The translations under genes and the position numbers were made by a program. A stretch of DNA of 64,000 nucleotides, from NCBI GenBank assembly GCA_965223735.1, contig OZ245010.1, positions 1,736,001 through 1,800,000 on the forward strand, read 5' to 3'. Source of the stretch: CAYFZO01 sp965223735. Lineage in GTDB: Bacteria > Pseudomonadota > Gammaproteobacteria > Poriferisulfidales > Oxydemutatoraceae. The notes beneath the pieces are model-generated. The model was given only the letters and a program-made list of their open reading frames with translations. It ran no database searches and was not told where the DNA came from. This document shows positions 16,774 through 25,773 of this stretch, one piece after another (the first letter of the stretch is position 1; each line of letters begins with the position of its first letter).

Positions 16774-17694
16774 ATGCCAGCTCATCCCGATCTTTTCTCA
16801 GAAGCTACGCCGGGGGAGCCGGCGCGGGCTTTGCCGCGGAAGCCGCACAAACGGGAGAAGGCGGACAACCAGCCTGTTCTCGCGTGCGACGACAACCTTG
16901 CCTTCATGCGGAAACTGTCCGACGGGACGATGAAATTGATCGTTACTTCCCCACCGTACAATCTGGGGAAGGACTATGAGGCCAGGCTCTCGCTCGACGC
17001 CTACCTCGTGACACAGGAACGCGTGATCGCCGAGTGCGTGCGGGTTCTGCATCCGCAGGGTTCGATCTGCTGGCAGGTCGGAAACTACGTCGAAAACGGC
17101 GAGATCATACCCCTCGACACTGTGCTCTACCCCGTATTCCGGGCGCAAGGTCTGCAACTCCGTAACCGGACCATCTGGCACTTCGGGCATGGCTTGCATT
17201 GTACGAAACGTCTCTCCGGACGGTACGAGACGATCAATTGGTGGACGAAGGGCAAGCACTACACGTGGAATTTGGACCCGATCCGGGTTCCCGCGAAGTA
17301 CCCGGACAAGCGCCATTTCAAGGGGCCGAACGTCGGCAAGCTGTCGGGTAACCCGAAAGGGAAGAACCCGAGCGACGTTTGGGCTTTTCCGAACGTGAAG
17401 AACAACCATCCTGAGAAGACGATCCACCCATGCCAGTTTCCGGTTGAACTGGTAGAGCGTCTGGTCCTCTCAATGACCGACGCGGGGGACGCGGTGCTCG
17501 ATCCCTACATGGGAGTTGGTTCATCGGTCATTGCCGCGCTGATGCACGAGCGGATGGCCTATGGATGCGACAATGTCCCCAGGTATGTCGATATCGCCCG
17601 CAAGCGCGTCCGCCAGCTGTATAACGGATCCTTGCGCACTCGCCCTATGGGGAAACCCATCTACGATCCGGATCGGCCGCGCGGCGGGCATTGA
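16774..17694 (+). CDS. DNA methyltransferase of a BglII-like R-M pair
   Basis: This is a beta-class amino-methyltransferase (N4-cytosine or N6-adenine). The catalytic motif TSPPYN is N-terminal (about residues 58-63) and the SAM-binding motif DPYMGVGSS is near the C-terminus, the order that defines the beta class. The ATG at 16774 has GGAG about 10 bases upstream; a GTG at 16744 in the same frame is an alternative. The protein is 306 aa. Its TGA overlaps the ATG of the next gene, which encodes a BglII-like endonuclease. This tight pairing, with an SPPY motif, fits an N4-cytosine methylase protecting a BglII-like site. The specificity is inferred. Confidence 0.9.
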   Translation: MPAHPDLFSEATPGEPARALPRKPHKREKADNQPVLACDDNLAFMRKLSDGTMKLIVTSPPYNLGKDYEARLSLDAYLVTQERVIAECVRVLHPQGSICWQVGNYVENGEIIPLDTVLYPVFRAQGLQLRNRTIWHFGHGLHCTKRLSGRYETINWWTKGKHYTWNLDPIRVPAKYPDKRHFKGPNVGKLSGNPKGKNPSDVWAFPNVKNNHPEKTIHPCQFPVELVERLVLSMTDAGDAVLDPYMGVGSSVIAALMHERMAYGCDNVPRYVDIARKRVRQLYNGSLRTRPMGKPIYDPDRPRGGH

Positions 17695-18305
17695 TGCGGA
17701 TCAGAGCCCTCTATTCGCACCTGAACGGCAGGGAATACCTGCAGGTCCATCGGGAAAGGCTGTGGCGGGAAGTGGAGGAGGTCATTGAGGCCGTGAATGC
17801 GGAATCTTGTCGAACCAAGATCTCGGAGGAGAAGAAGCGTCACGGCAAACGTCTCTATTCCCCCGTGGACATGAACCAGGCGTTCAAGTGCGGATTGGAG
17901 GCGCGGGGATGAGGCGAGCGCCGGAGTACGTTCTGGGTGACGTTCGACGAGAAGTTGTTGCGCAGCATCTGTGGACGTTCGGAAAATGAGCAGAAACAGG
18001 TCATCAGGGACGCAGGCTACGAGCCGATCATGTCCTACAATCAGACCGACTTCGTGAAGGATCGTGTCGCGATCGAAATCCAGTTCGGCAAGTATGCTTT
18101 TGTGGCGCACGACCTGTTCGTGAAGCACGTCAGTTTCTACGTCTCAGACGTCATCGACGTTGGGATCGAAGTCCTGCCCATGAAGGAATTGGAGAGGAAA
18201 ATGTCTTCCGGTGTGCCCTACTACGAGAGGGACTTGCTGAATGTGCTGCGGCAGGGGCGCGGCGTCCCGGCGGTTCCGCTGGTGCTGATTGGCGTTGTGC
18301 CGTGA
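17694..18305 (+). pseudogene. BglII-like type II restriction endonuclease with in-frame TGA
   Basis: One frame runs from the ATG at 17694 to the stop at 18303-18305, interrupted once by TGA at 17910-17912. Across the stop the reading is GLEARG-stop-GERRSTFWVTFDE. A one-base change to TGG would restore Trp and a 203-aa protein, close to BglII (223 aa). Downstream, DFVKDRVAIEIQF reproduces the D-x8-E-x-Q active-site spacing of BglII (D84, E93, Q95), and MSSGVPYYERDL parallels a conserved BglII segment. The enzyme would cut DNA left unmethylated by the adjacent methylase. Other genes here use TGA as a normal stop, so recoding is unlikely. The gene is either a recent nonsense mutant or a sequencing error. 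A GTG at 17937 could restart a truncated product keeping the catalytic part. Confidence 0.82.
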
Positions 18306-18398
18306 GTTGTCAGACCCGGCAGGCAACCCCCATTGATCCGGGTTGCAAACCCGGCGCCGACGGATCAGGTATCAGGCAGGCAAAAATGTCAAGGCGTA

Positions 18399-18698
18399 TC
18401 AGCGCAACACCGGATTGAACGGCTTGACGGGGACTTCCTCGTACACACCCGCTGCCAGATAAGGTTCTTCGTCCGCCCACGCCTGCGCGTCTTCGAGCGA
18501 ATCAAATTCAGCGACGATCAGGCTGCCGGTGAAGCCGGCGTCGCCGGGCTCGAGGCAGTCGGTTGCCGGAAACGGCCCCGCGAGCAACAGTCGCCCGCTG
18601 CGGTGCAGTGTCTGAAGTCTTGAAAAATGCGCTTCGCGCGAGCGCCTGCGCTTTTCGAGGCTGTCGGGCAGGTCTTTGCAGAGGAACGCGTACCACAT
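18399..18698 (-). CDS. YciI-like protein
   Basis: The protein is 99 aa from the ATG at 18698 (MWYAFLCKD). YCII-domain proteins are small ferredoxin-like-fold dimers, with a conserved His-Asp pair and possible hydrolase or isomerase roles. Visible family features are the REAHFSRLQTLHRSGRLLLAGPF block, SLIVAEFDSLEDAQAW, and DEEPYLAAGVYEEVPVKPFN at the end. It stands alone, convergent with the restriction gene and divergent from the oxidoreductase at 18883. Confidence 0.88.
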   Translation of the reverse strand: MWYAFLCKDLPDSLEKRRRSREAHFSRLQTLHRSGRLLLAGPFPATDCLEPGDAGFTGSLIVAEFDSLEDAQAWADEEPYLAAGVYEEVPVKPFNPVLR

Positions 18699-18882
18699 GG
18701 CGGAGATTACTCTAGCATGTCCGGCCTCGCGGGATTGTGCGGAAATCGCCCCGCAACTGCGCCGGGACAAGGGATTTTCGCCGGGATCAGGCGCGATATG
18801 CCCCTGATTGCCGGTTCAGTTGCCAATCGGGGCGGGGGTATTACAATAAGGTGATAACGGCAGGATATTTGGAGGGATCGTT

Positions 18883-21186
18883 ATGACAGCTGTTACCAAG
18901 TTTAAGGCCCCAGAAGGTTATTCAATTCACCATATGCCGTGCCCGCACGATTGTCCGGACACCTGCTCGACGCTGATCACCCGCGACGACAAGACAGGCA
19001 AGGCGATCCGTATTCAGGGCGACCCGACCCACCCGGTGACGAAGGGGTATCTGTGCAACAAGGTCAATCATTACCTGGAGCTGGTTTACAACGACAACCG
19101 CGTGCTGTATCCGCATAAGCGGGTCGGGCCGAAAGGCCCCGGCGCAAAATTTGAACGTATCAGTTGGGACGAGGCGCTCGACGCCGTCACCGACAATTTC
19201 AAGCAGACCATTGAGGAATACGGGGCCGAGGCGGTCCAGCCTTATTCCTACTCGGGCACGCTGGGGATGCTGGGTTACTGGGGCATGGACCAGCGCTTCT
19301 GGAACAAGATGAATGCGGCGCGTCTCGAGCAGTCCATCTGCATTTACGCCGCAATGTGGGCGGGCATCTACACTTACGGCATCGCCAACGGTCCCGCGCT
19401 AGACGAGGCGTGCGACGACGCCGAGTTGATCATCCTGTGGGGCACCAATCTTGTCAGCACCGGCGTGCACGCAATTCCCTTCATACAGAAAGCGCGCGCG
19501 CGCGGTGTGAAACTGATCGTCATTGACCCGCGCATCACGCGCACGACGATGATGGCCGACTGGCACATTCAGCCGCGCCCCGGCACCGACGGTGCACTCG
19601 CGCTCTGCATGATGAAGATCATCGTTGACAAGGGGTTGCACGACGTTGATTTCCTGAAAGAGCAGACCAACGGCTGGGAAGAGTTTCTCGAGAAGAAATT
19701 GCCCGAGTACACGGTCGAGAAAGTCGCCGGGATCACCGGCCTGACCCCGGAGGTGATCACTCGATTTGCGCTGGAATACGCCGCCACTAAAAAGACGTAT
19801 ATCCGCGCCAACTACGGCCTCAACCGCCATCAGAACGCGGGGCAGATGTGCCGTGCCATTCTGACGTTGCCGTGCATCACCGGCGCGTGGCGCGAGAAAT
19901 GCGGCGGCACCGCGTTCGGCACGCTCGAAGAGATGTGGCTGAAGTTTCCGCTGGGAAAATTGCAGCGTCCCGACCTCGGCAACCGCAGCGAATCGCGCAT
20001 CGTGAACATGGTGCAGATCGGGCGCGCGCTTACCGATGACGTCGGCGCCAATGAGGAGAAACTCGATCCGCCGATCAAGTTGTTGTTCGTGTACAACTCG
20101 GATCCCGCAAACTGCGCGCCGAACAGTAACAACGTGCGCAAGGGGCTGATGCGCGACGATCTGTTTGTCGCGGTGCACGAAACGTTCTGGACGGACACCT
20201 GTGATTATGCCGACATCGTGTTGCCGGCGGATACGCAACTCGAGCGCATGGATCTGCACGCGGCGTACGGCAATTACTACTTCGGCATGAACAAGCCGGT
20301 GATCGAGCCCCTCGGCGAGAGCGTGCGCAACACCGAGTTGTTCCGCAAGTTGGCGGCAAAGATGGGCTACGTTGAGCCCGGCGACAACGCGTTCATCCAG
20401 ACCGACGAGGAGATGGTTCGCGAGATCATCGATTCCGAGGAGAACCCGCTGATGGAGGGCATCACCTACGAGCAGCTTGAGGAAAACGGCTGGGCGCGCG
20501 GGCACGTCGAGGCGGAGCGGCGCAACTACCTGAAGAACGGCTGGCCGACGCCCAGCGGCAAGATCGATATCTACTGCGAGGCGTTGAAGGAACTCGGGCA
20601 GGACCCGTTGCCGACTTACAAACCCGAGATCGAGGGGCAGGAGGACGAGCGGCGCAAGCAGTTTCCGTTGCAGGTGCTGAGCAGCGCCACGCATTACTTC
20701 ATCGGCGACTCGTTCCAGTCGGTGCCGCGTTTGCAGGCGATGATGTCGCGTCCGACGGTTGAGTTGAGCGTCGAGGACGCCAAGGTGCGCGGCATCAACG
20801 AAGGCGATCTCGTACGGCTGTACAACGACCGCGGCGAGACTTTCTGCTACGCCGTGATCGTCGAGGGATTGCTGTCGGGCGTGTGCTCGACGCAGAAGCA
20901 GTTCAAGGGCAGCAGAACGCTGGGCGGCGTCAATGCAAATGCGCTGAATACTGAAATGCTGACCGATTTCGGCATGAGCCCGACTTTCTACTCGGTGCTG
21001 GTTGAAGCCGAGAAAGTGGAAGACCACGACCGCGTCACACCGCAGAAATGGGCGCAGGTCGGCGGGGATGAGGGTTATATTCGGGAGTGGCGCGCCGATC
21101 CGCGCAACGCTGGCGTCGAGGCCACCGACGAAGAGATCATCGAGTTTGCCAGGAGCAAACACCCCGAAGCGTTTTGTCAGAAATAA
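18883..21186 (+). CDS. Molybdopterin-dependent oxidoreductase with N-terminal Fe-S cluster
   Basis: The protein is 767 aa of the DMSO reductase superfamily. The N-terminus has a 4Fe-4S site, CPHDCPDTC with GYLCNK. The molybdopterin domain includes SWDEAL, YSGTLGMLGYWG, a possible Cys ligand in SICIYAAMWAG, and LWGTNLVSTG. The C-terminal MopB-binding domain begins near FPLQVLSSATHYFIGDSF. No twin-arginine signal is seen, so it is probably cytoplasmic. GGAGGGATC lies just upstream of the ATG. The substrate cannot be assigned from sequence; formate dehydrogenase-like or other oxidoreductase roles are possible. The next gene (18 bp on) encodes a flavin/Fe-S reductase that could be its electron partner. 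Confidence 0.88.
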   Translation: MTAVTKFKAPEGYSIHHMPCPHDCPDTCSTLITRDDKTGKAIRIQGDPTHPVTKGYLCNKVNHYLELVYNDNRVLYPHKRVGPKGPGAKFERISWDEALDAVTDNFKQTIEEYGAEAVQPYSYSGTLGMLGYWGMDQRFWNKMNAARLEQSICIYAAMWAGIYTYGIANGPALDEACDDAELIILWGTNLVSTGVHAIPFIQKARARGVKLIVIDPRITRTTMMADWHIQPRPGTDGALALCMMKIIVDKGLHDVDFLKEQTNGWEEFLEKKLPEYTVEKVAGITGLTPEVITRFALEYAATKKTYIRANYGLNRHQNAGQMCRAILTLPCITGAWREKCGGTAFGTLEEMWLKFPLGKLQRPDLGNRSESRIVNMVQIGRALTDDVGANEEKLDPPIKLLFVYNSDPANCAPNSNNVRKGLMRDDLFVAVHETFWTDTCDYADIVLPADTQLERMDLHAAYGNYYFGMNKPVIEPLGESVRNTELFRKLAAKMGYVEPGDNAFIQTDEEMVREIIDSEENPLMEGITYEQLEENGWARGHVEAERRNYLKNGWPTPSGKIDIYCEALKELGQDPLPTYKPEIEGQEDERRKQFPLQVLSSATHYFIGDSFQSVPRLQAMMSRPTVELSVEDAKVRGINEGDLVRLYNDRGETFCYAVIVEGLLSGVCSTQKQFKGSRTLGGVNANALNTEMLTDFGMSPTFYSVLVEAEKVEDHDRVTPQKWAQVGGDEGYIREWRADPRNAGVEATDEEIIEFARSKHPEAFCQK

Positions 21187-21204
21187 CCGGACAGGGATTT
21201 GATC

Positions 21205-22332
21205 ATGAGAGACTTTGCTCAATTCAGCGATCCGCTTGACCGTTATCTCGGACGCACCGTGCCCAAGCCCGACGGCACTCTGCGTGGACGGCACGTGGTA
21301 ATCAGCACGGCGGAGATTTGCGCCATCAAGGAACTGACGCACGACACCTACGCGCTGACGGTGCAGTGCGACGCCGAATGTGAAGGCGTGATGCCGAAAG
21401 CGGGGCAGTATGCGACGCTCAAGCCGGATCATCTGATCAAGCCGCGCGCTTATTCGTTTGCTCGTGCTCCCGGCACTGAGCCGATGGGGCAGCACACTTT
21501 CTTCGTCCGTCTGATGGAAGGTGGGCTGTTTTCCAACTGGCTGTTCGAGAAAGACCGCGTCGGCGAACCGTTGACGGTCAGTGGCCCGCTCGGCAAGTTC
21601 ACGATCGACGGTTCGAACCGCCCGATGCTGTGTGTTGCGGGCGGCAGCGGCATGAGCGCGATTTATGCCATCCTCGAGGACGCCACGCGCAATCAGGTCA
21701 AGTGCGACGCGGTGTTTTTATACGGTGCGCGCACGCAGAGGGACTTGTACCTGCTTGACGAGATCAAAGGGTTTGGGGAGCAGTGGCATCCCGACCACAA
21801 GTTTGAGTTCGTCCCGGTGTTGTCGGAAGAGCCCGACGACAGCGACTGGCAAGGCGGCAGGGGGTTTGTCACCGACTATATGAAGTCCGAGTATCTCGAC
21901 AGCGGGCGCGTCAAGGTGTCCGACTGCGCCGCCTACTTCTGCGGACCGCCGCCGATGATCGACCTGGGGATACAGGTGTTGCTCGACGAGGGCATGAACA
22001 TTGACGACATCCGCTACGACAAGTTTGAGGACGCGCGCTCGCCGGCGCCGGTGATTGACAACACCAAATGCGTGCTGTGCGATGAATGTCTTATGGTGCG
22101 TCCTGCCGAGCATTGCATCAACGAGATCGTGCAGTTGAAAAAAAACGGCATAGACTTGACTGAGTACGAGCGATTGAAACCGGCCGACACCTCGGGGCTT
22201 TACTACAACACCCTGTATATAGATGACGACGAGTGCATCCGTTGCTATGCGTGCGTTGACGTCTGCCCCGCCGACGCCATCGACCCCGGTTACAGCAAAG
22301 AGCCTAAAACCCTGCGAAATATAGTGGCGTAG
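21205..22332 (+). CDS. FNR-type flavin reductase with C-terminal ferredoxin domain
   Basis: The protein is 375 aa from the ATG at 21205. Residues 30-270 form a ferredoxin-NADP reductase module: RAYSFARAPG (FAD), VAGGSGMSAIYAIL (NAD(P)) and FCGPPPMIDLG at the end. Residues 280-375 carry two cluster motifs: a less regular CVLCDEC...C and a standard CIRCYACVDVCP. It probably shuttles electrons between NAD(P)H and the adjacent molybdoenzyme. The pair is isolated between yciI and tRNA-Arg. Confidence 0.88.
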   Translation: MRDFAQFSDPLDRYLGRTVPKPDGTLRGRHVVISTAEICAIKELTHDTYALTVQCDAECEGVMPKAGQYATLKPDHLIKPRAYSFARAPGTEPMGQHTFFVRLMEGGLFSNWLFEKDRVGEPLTVSGPLGKFTIDGSNRPMLCVAGGSGMSAIYAILEDATRNQVKCDAVFLYGARTQRDLYLLDEIKGFGEQWHPDHKFEFVPVLSEEPDDSDWQGGRGFVTDYMKSEYLDSGRVKVSDCAAYFCGPPPMIDLGIQVLLDEGMNIDDIRYDKFEDARSPAPVIDNTKCVLCDECLMVRPAEHCINEIVQLKKNGIDLTEYERLKPADTSGLYYNTLYIDDDECIRCYACVDVCPADAIDPGYSKEPKTLRNIVA

Positions 22333-22485
22333 GTTCGCCCCGAACCTGCGGCCTGCGCGTCGGTCTGCAATTCGTCAGTTCCGCGGGCGCGGAGCGGGTT
22401 TTGTATCCGCCGGGACGATGATGCCTGATTTGTCATTCACATCGGCGCAGAGTTTTGGCATAGTAGCAGTTTAGTTGTTGCACAC

Positions 22486-22562
22486 GCGCCCGTAGCTCAG
22501 TTGGATAGAGTACCTGGCTACGAACCAGGTGGTCGGAGGTTCGAATCCTTCCGGGCGCGCCA
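22486..22562 (+). tRNA. tRNA-Arg (anticodon ACG)
   Basis: The 77-nt cloverleaf has acceptor arms GCGCCCG and CGGGCGC, a D-arm with AGCTCAGTTGGATAGAG, anticodon stem CCTGG/CCAGG around loop CTACGAA (anticodon ACG), T-arm GGAGGTTCGAATCCTTC and an encoded CCA. The A34 is normally deaminated to inosine, reading CGU, CGC and CGA. The interval 22333-22485 upstream shows no gene. Confidence 0.97.
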
Positions 22563-22574
22563 CAGCCTGATAAT

Positions 22575-23351
22575 ATGCCGTCTGCGCTGATTACACTGAT
22601 GATCGTCCTGTCCGGGTTTTTTTCCGGCGCGGCATTATTCGCTTCTCCGTTTGATGAAGCCGTCGAAGAGTCGGTGCGCAGTGCGCGCGCCGGTGCCGCT
22701 TCCCAGCAGCTCGTAGAGAAGCTCGACGACGAGGCGCGCGCCCTGTTTGCCGAATACCGTGCGGTGATCCGCCACGTCGAGGCGCTCGAGATCTACGTCG
22801 GGCGTTTGCGCCGACTGATCGCCGATCAGGAAGACGACGTTCTCCGCCGCGAAGGCGACGTCGCGAGCGTTGGGACTTTTGAGCGCGAACTGTTTCCCGT
22901 CATGGAGCGTATGATCAGCACGCTCGAGCGTTTCATCCGTGCCGACCTGCCTTTTCTGGCCGAAGAACGCACGGAGCGTATCGTGCGGCTCAAGGATCTG
23001 ATGTCGCATTCCGACGTTACCGTGTCCGAAAAATTTCGCCAACTGATGGAGGCGTATCAGGTCGAAAGCGATTACGGCCGCACGATTGAGGCGTACCGGG
23101 GAGAAGTCGGCGAAGGCGAAGCACGGCGCATAGTCGATTTCCTGCGCGTCGGGCGCAACCTGCTGGTGTACCAGACGCTTGACGGCGAGGAATCCGCCGT
23201 GTGGAACGTCGCGACCGCCGCTTGGCAACCGCTGGCCGACGCCTACCGCGCCGAAATTCGTCGCGGTCTGCGCATCGCGCGCAAACAGGCGGCGCCCGAT
23301 CTGTTGATCCTGCCGTTCACGGCGCCGGTTGATCTGGAGACTTTGCAATGA
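22575..23351 (+). CDS. DUF3450 periplasmic protein of a TonB system
   Basis: The protein is 258 aa with a signal-like N-terminus (LITLMIVLSGFFSGAALFASP) and a long helical, coiled-coil-prone body. DUF3450 proteins occur as the first gene of TtpC-type TonB clusters in marine gammaproteobacteria, which matches this locus: the stop overlaps the next ATG by 4 bp and ExbB/ExbD/TonB follow. The precise role is unknown; a periplasmic accessory of the energising complex is likely. Confidence 0.88.
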   Translation: MPSALITLMIVLSGFFSGAALFASPFDEAVEESVRSARAGAASQQLVEKLDDEARALFAEYRAVIRHVEALEIYVGRLRRLIADQEDDVLRREGDVASVGTFERELFPVMERMISTLERFIRADLPFLAEERTERIVRLKDLMSHSDVTVSEKFRQLMEAYQVESDYGRTIEAYRGEVGEGEARRIVDFLRVGRNLLVYQTLDGEESAVWNVATAAWQPLADAYRAEIRRGLRIARKQAAPDLLILPFTAPVDLETLQ

Positions 23352-24727
23352 CGCGGTTTGTGCGCTTCGCCTGTGTGCTGCTCGCCTGTGCCGGTTCGTG
23401 CACAAGCGCCGCCGAACCGTCGGCGCTGACAGGCCTGCTTGAGGAAGTGCGCCGCATGCGCGTTGCCGGCAGTGAAGAGAACCGCGCGCGTGAAGAGCAG
23501 TTTCTCCTGCGACGCGACGAACGCCGCCGCCTGCTCGACGATGCAAAAAACCGTCTCGATCAATTGACCGCCGACAGTGAACTCCTCGAAAAGCGGTTCA
23601 ACGCCAACGAACTCAGGCTGGCGGAGCTCGAAACACTTTATCGTCAACGCGCCGGCGGGTTTGACGAGGTGTCAGGTGTTTTCCGCCGTGCCGCTGCGGA
23701 TCTCGAGGTGCAGTTCGCCCATTCCCTCGCCGCGTTGGGCATCGGCAACCGGCGCGGTCTGCTCGCCGAGATGCGTTCGCAAAGCGGCCTGCCGTCGGTG
23801 GCGCAACTCGACGGTTTGTTGCTGCTGTTCATTGAATTGATGACGATGCAGGCGGTGAACGTGCACTTTGAAAGCGAAGTCGTGTCGCCTGAAGGCATTG
23901 CCGATCGTCGGCGCGTGGTGCGGGTGGGGCCGTTTACGGCGACCGCCGCCGGCGATTTTCTGTCCTACCTGCCCGGGCAGGTAGGCGAGCAGGGGCGGTT
24001 GTTTCAGTTGGCGCGCCGTCCGGCGGCGCGTTACGTCGATGCCGCGGAGTCCTTTATGCAGGCCGGGTCAGGGCTCGCCGCCGCACCGATCGACCCCTCG
24101 CGCGGCTCGGTGCTGTCTTTGCTGGTGCGTTCGCCGACGCTCGCCGAGCGCATCGAACAGGGCGGTCCGATCGGCTATCTGATTCTTCTGATCGGGGCGA
24201 CCGGTTTGCTGCTCGGCGCCGAGCGCCTGTGGACTTTGACCGCCGCGCGCCGTGCAGTGGAGCGGCAATGCCGCGACATCGGTCACCCGCGTGACAATCC
24301 TCTGGGGCGGGTGCTCGCGGTCTGCGAAGCCGATCGTGCCGGCGGCGCGGTCGATTACGAAGTGCTGGAGCTGAAACTCGACGATGCGATGATGAAGGAG
24401 ATGCCGCCGCTCGAGAGAGGGCTCGGTGCAATGAAGGTGTTCGCCGCGGTTGCGCCGCTGCTCGGCCTGCTCGGTACCGTGACCGGCATGATCGAGACTT
24501 TTCAGGCGGTCACGTTGTTCGGCTCCGGCGATCCGAAGGTGATGGCGGGTGGAATTGGCCAGGCGCTGGTGACGACTGCGTTGGGGCTGATCGTCGCCGT
24601 GCCGATCCTGCTGTTGCATACGCTCGCGAGCGCGCGCAGCCGCGCGGTCAGGGAGGTGCTCGAAACGCAAAGCGCGGGCCTGCTCTCGGAATATGTCGAG
24701 ACGGGGGTTGCGCGCAAGGGGCGGTGA
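23348..24727 (+). CDS. TtpC-like long ExbB/TolQ proton-channel protein
   Basis: The protein is 459 aa. A signal peptide (CVLLACAGSCTSAAE) and a periplasmic coiled-coil region (about 25-260) precede a C-terminal MotA/TolQ/ExbB domain with three membrane segments (GPIGYLILLIGATGLLLG, VAPLLGLLGTVTGMIETF and ALGLIVAVPILLLHTLAS). This architecture is that of TtpC, required with TonB2 systems in Vibrio. It overlaps the DUF3450 gene by 4 bp, and the next gene starts one base after its stop. Confidence 0.9.
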   Translation: MTRFVRFACVLLACAGSCTSAAEPSALTGLLEEVRRMRVAGSEENRAREEQFLLRRDERRRLLDDAKNRLDQLTADSELLEKRFNANELRLAELETLYRQRAGGFDEVSGVFRRAAADLEVQFAHSLAALGIGNRRGLLAEMRSQSGLPSVAQLDGLLLLFIELMTMQAVNVHFESEVVSPEGIADRRRVVRVGPFTATAAGDFLSYLPGQVGEQGRLFQLARRPAARYVDAAESFMQAGSGLAAAPIDPSRGSVLSLLVRSPTLAERIEQGGPIGYLILLIGATGLLLGAERLWTLTAARRAVERQCRDIGHPRDNPLGRVLAVCEADRAGGAVDYEVLELKLDDAMMKEMPPLERGLGAMKVFAAVAPLLGLLGTVTGMIETFQAVTLFGSGDPKVMAGGIGQALVTTALGLIVAVPILLLHTLASARSRAVREVLETQSAGLLSEYVETGVARKGR

Positions 24728-25261
24728 ATGAACGTGAGTCTTGACCCGTTCCGTCCCATCGGTGAACTGCTTGAAAGCGGCGGGCCGGTGCTCGGGATAC
24801 TTCTCGTGATGACGTTCGTCATGTGGCTTCTGATCATTGAACGCTACTGGTACTTGTCGTTCCAGCAGCGGTTTTTCGCTGACGAGTTCGCCTCGCGCTG
24901 GCGGGCGCGCAGCGACCGGCGTTCACGCGCCGCCCGCATGATCCGTTCGTGCTGGCTTTCGCAGTTTCGCTGCCATCTTGAACAACGCATTGCCCTGATC
25001 AGGATGCTGGTCGGTATCAGCCTGCTGCTCGGCCTGCTCGGTACGGTAACCGGCATGGTCGGCGTATTTGAAGGACTGTCGGTATTCGGTGTCGGGGGTT
25101 CCGGCGGTATCCGGGCGGTCGCCGACGGCATTGCCGGCGCGGTCTTCCCCGCGATGGCCGGGATGGTTGCTGCGCTGTCGGGTGTGTATTTCTCTGCGCA
25201 GCTCAAAAAGCGCGTCGCGCACGCGGTGCGGGTATTGCGCGTGTGTCTGGCGCTGGAGTGA
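24728..25261 (+). CDS. ExbB-family biopolymer transport protein
   Basis: The protein is 177 aa with three membrane segments: GILLVMTFVMWLLI, ISLLLGLLGTVTGMVGVF and FPAMAGMVAALSGVYFSA. LLGTVTGM and the third helix carry the channel residues that form the proton path with ExbD. It starts directly after ttpC. Its last 18 or so codons are included in an 89-bp tandem duplication with the exbD start. Confidence 0.93.
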   Translation: MNVSLDPFRPIGELLESGGPVLGILLVMTFVMWLLIIERYWYLSFQQRFFADEFASRWRARSDRRSRAARMIRSCWLSQFRCHLEQRIALIRMLVGISLLLGLLGTVTGMVGVFEGLSVFGVGGSGGIRAVADGIAGAVFPAMAGMVAALSGVYFSAQLKKRVAHAVRVLRVCLALE

Positions 25262-25384
25262 GGGGCGATGATCAGAAGACATGGCGACCATGCTGAAAGC
25301 GCGTCGCGCACGCGGTGCGGGTATTGCGCGTGCGCCTGGCGCTGGGGTAAGGGGCGATGATCAGAAGACGCGGCAATCGCGCTA
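25207..25384 (+). repeat. 89-bp tandem duplication across the exbB-exbD junction
   Basis: The unit beginning AAAGCGCGTCGCGCACGCG occurs at 25207 and 25296, a period of 89 bp. It contains the last part of exbB with its stop, GGGGCGATG, and the first exbD codons (ATGATCAGAAGAC). The first copy gives the real exbB end plus an aborted exbD start at 25268; the second gives a dead exbB tail plus the functional exbD start at 25357. This is the same boundary-duplication pattern as at ksgA and soxD/soxA. Confidence 0.92.
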
Positions 25385-25773
25385 CGCCGGTTGAGGACGA
25401 CGCCGGGATCAACCTGACGCCGATGATCGACATCGTGTTCATCATGCTGATCTTTTTCGTTGTCACGGCGTCCTTTATCAAGGAGTCGGGCATCGCGGTG
25501 GATCGCCCGAGTGCCGAGACTGCGGTTTTGCAGGAGCACGCCGCGATCATCGTTGCGATCAGCGCCACCGGCGAGGTGTGGATCAACCACCGCCGCGTGG
25601 ACATCCGTGCGGTGCGCGTCAACGTTGAACGGCTGCATCTCGAGAACCCCCGAGGTACGGTGGTCATACAGGCCGACAAGTACTCCGACAATGGCGTCTT
25701 TGTCGAGGTACTTGATCAGGTGCGTCTCGCGGGGGTCGAGAAGATTGCCATCGCCGCGGCCGTTGAGCCGTGA
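25357..25773 (+). CDS. exbD: ExbD-family biopolymer transport protein
   Basis: The protein is 138 aa: a short cytoplasmic N-terminus, one membrane helix containing the proton-binding Asp (LTPMIDIVFIMLIFFVVTASF), and a periplasmic domain. It forms the energised complex with ExbB and TonB. The start is the second of two duplicated ATGATCAGAAGAC motifs; the upstream copy at 25268 is out of phase with the complete gene. Its stop overlaps the tonB start. Confidence 0.95.
   Translation: MIRRRGNRATPVEDDAGINLTPMIDIVFIMLIFFVVTASFIKESGIAVDRPSAETAVLQEHAAIIVAISATGEVWINHRRVDIRAVRVNVERLHLENPRGTVVIQADKYSDNGVFVEVLDQVRLAGVEKIAIAAAVEP

Noticed and set aside
17694..18305. TGA recoded as Trp or selenocysteine
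   Set aside because: Several intact genes in the window, such as folE and the methylase, end normally in TGA, and no SECIS-like structure is apparent; a nonsense mutation or read error is simpler.
19399..21495. 698-codon minus-strand frame opposite the molybdoenzyme
   Set aside because: It lies antisense to a clear molybdopterin oxidoreductase and shows no recognisable motif.
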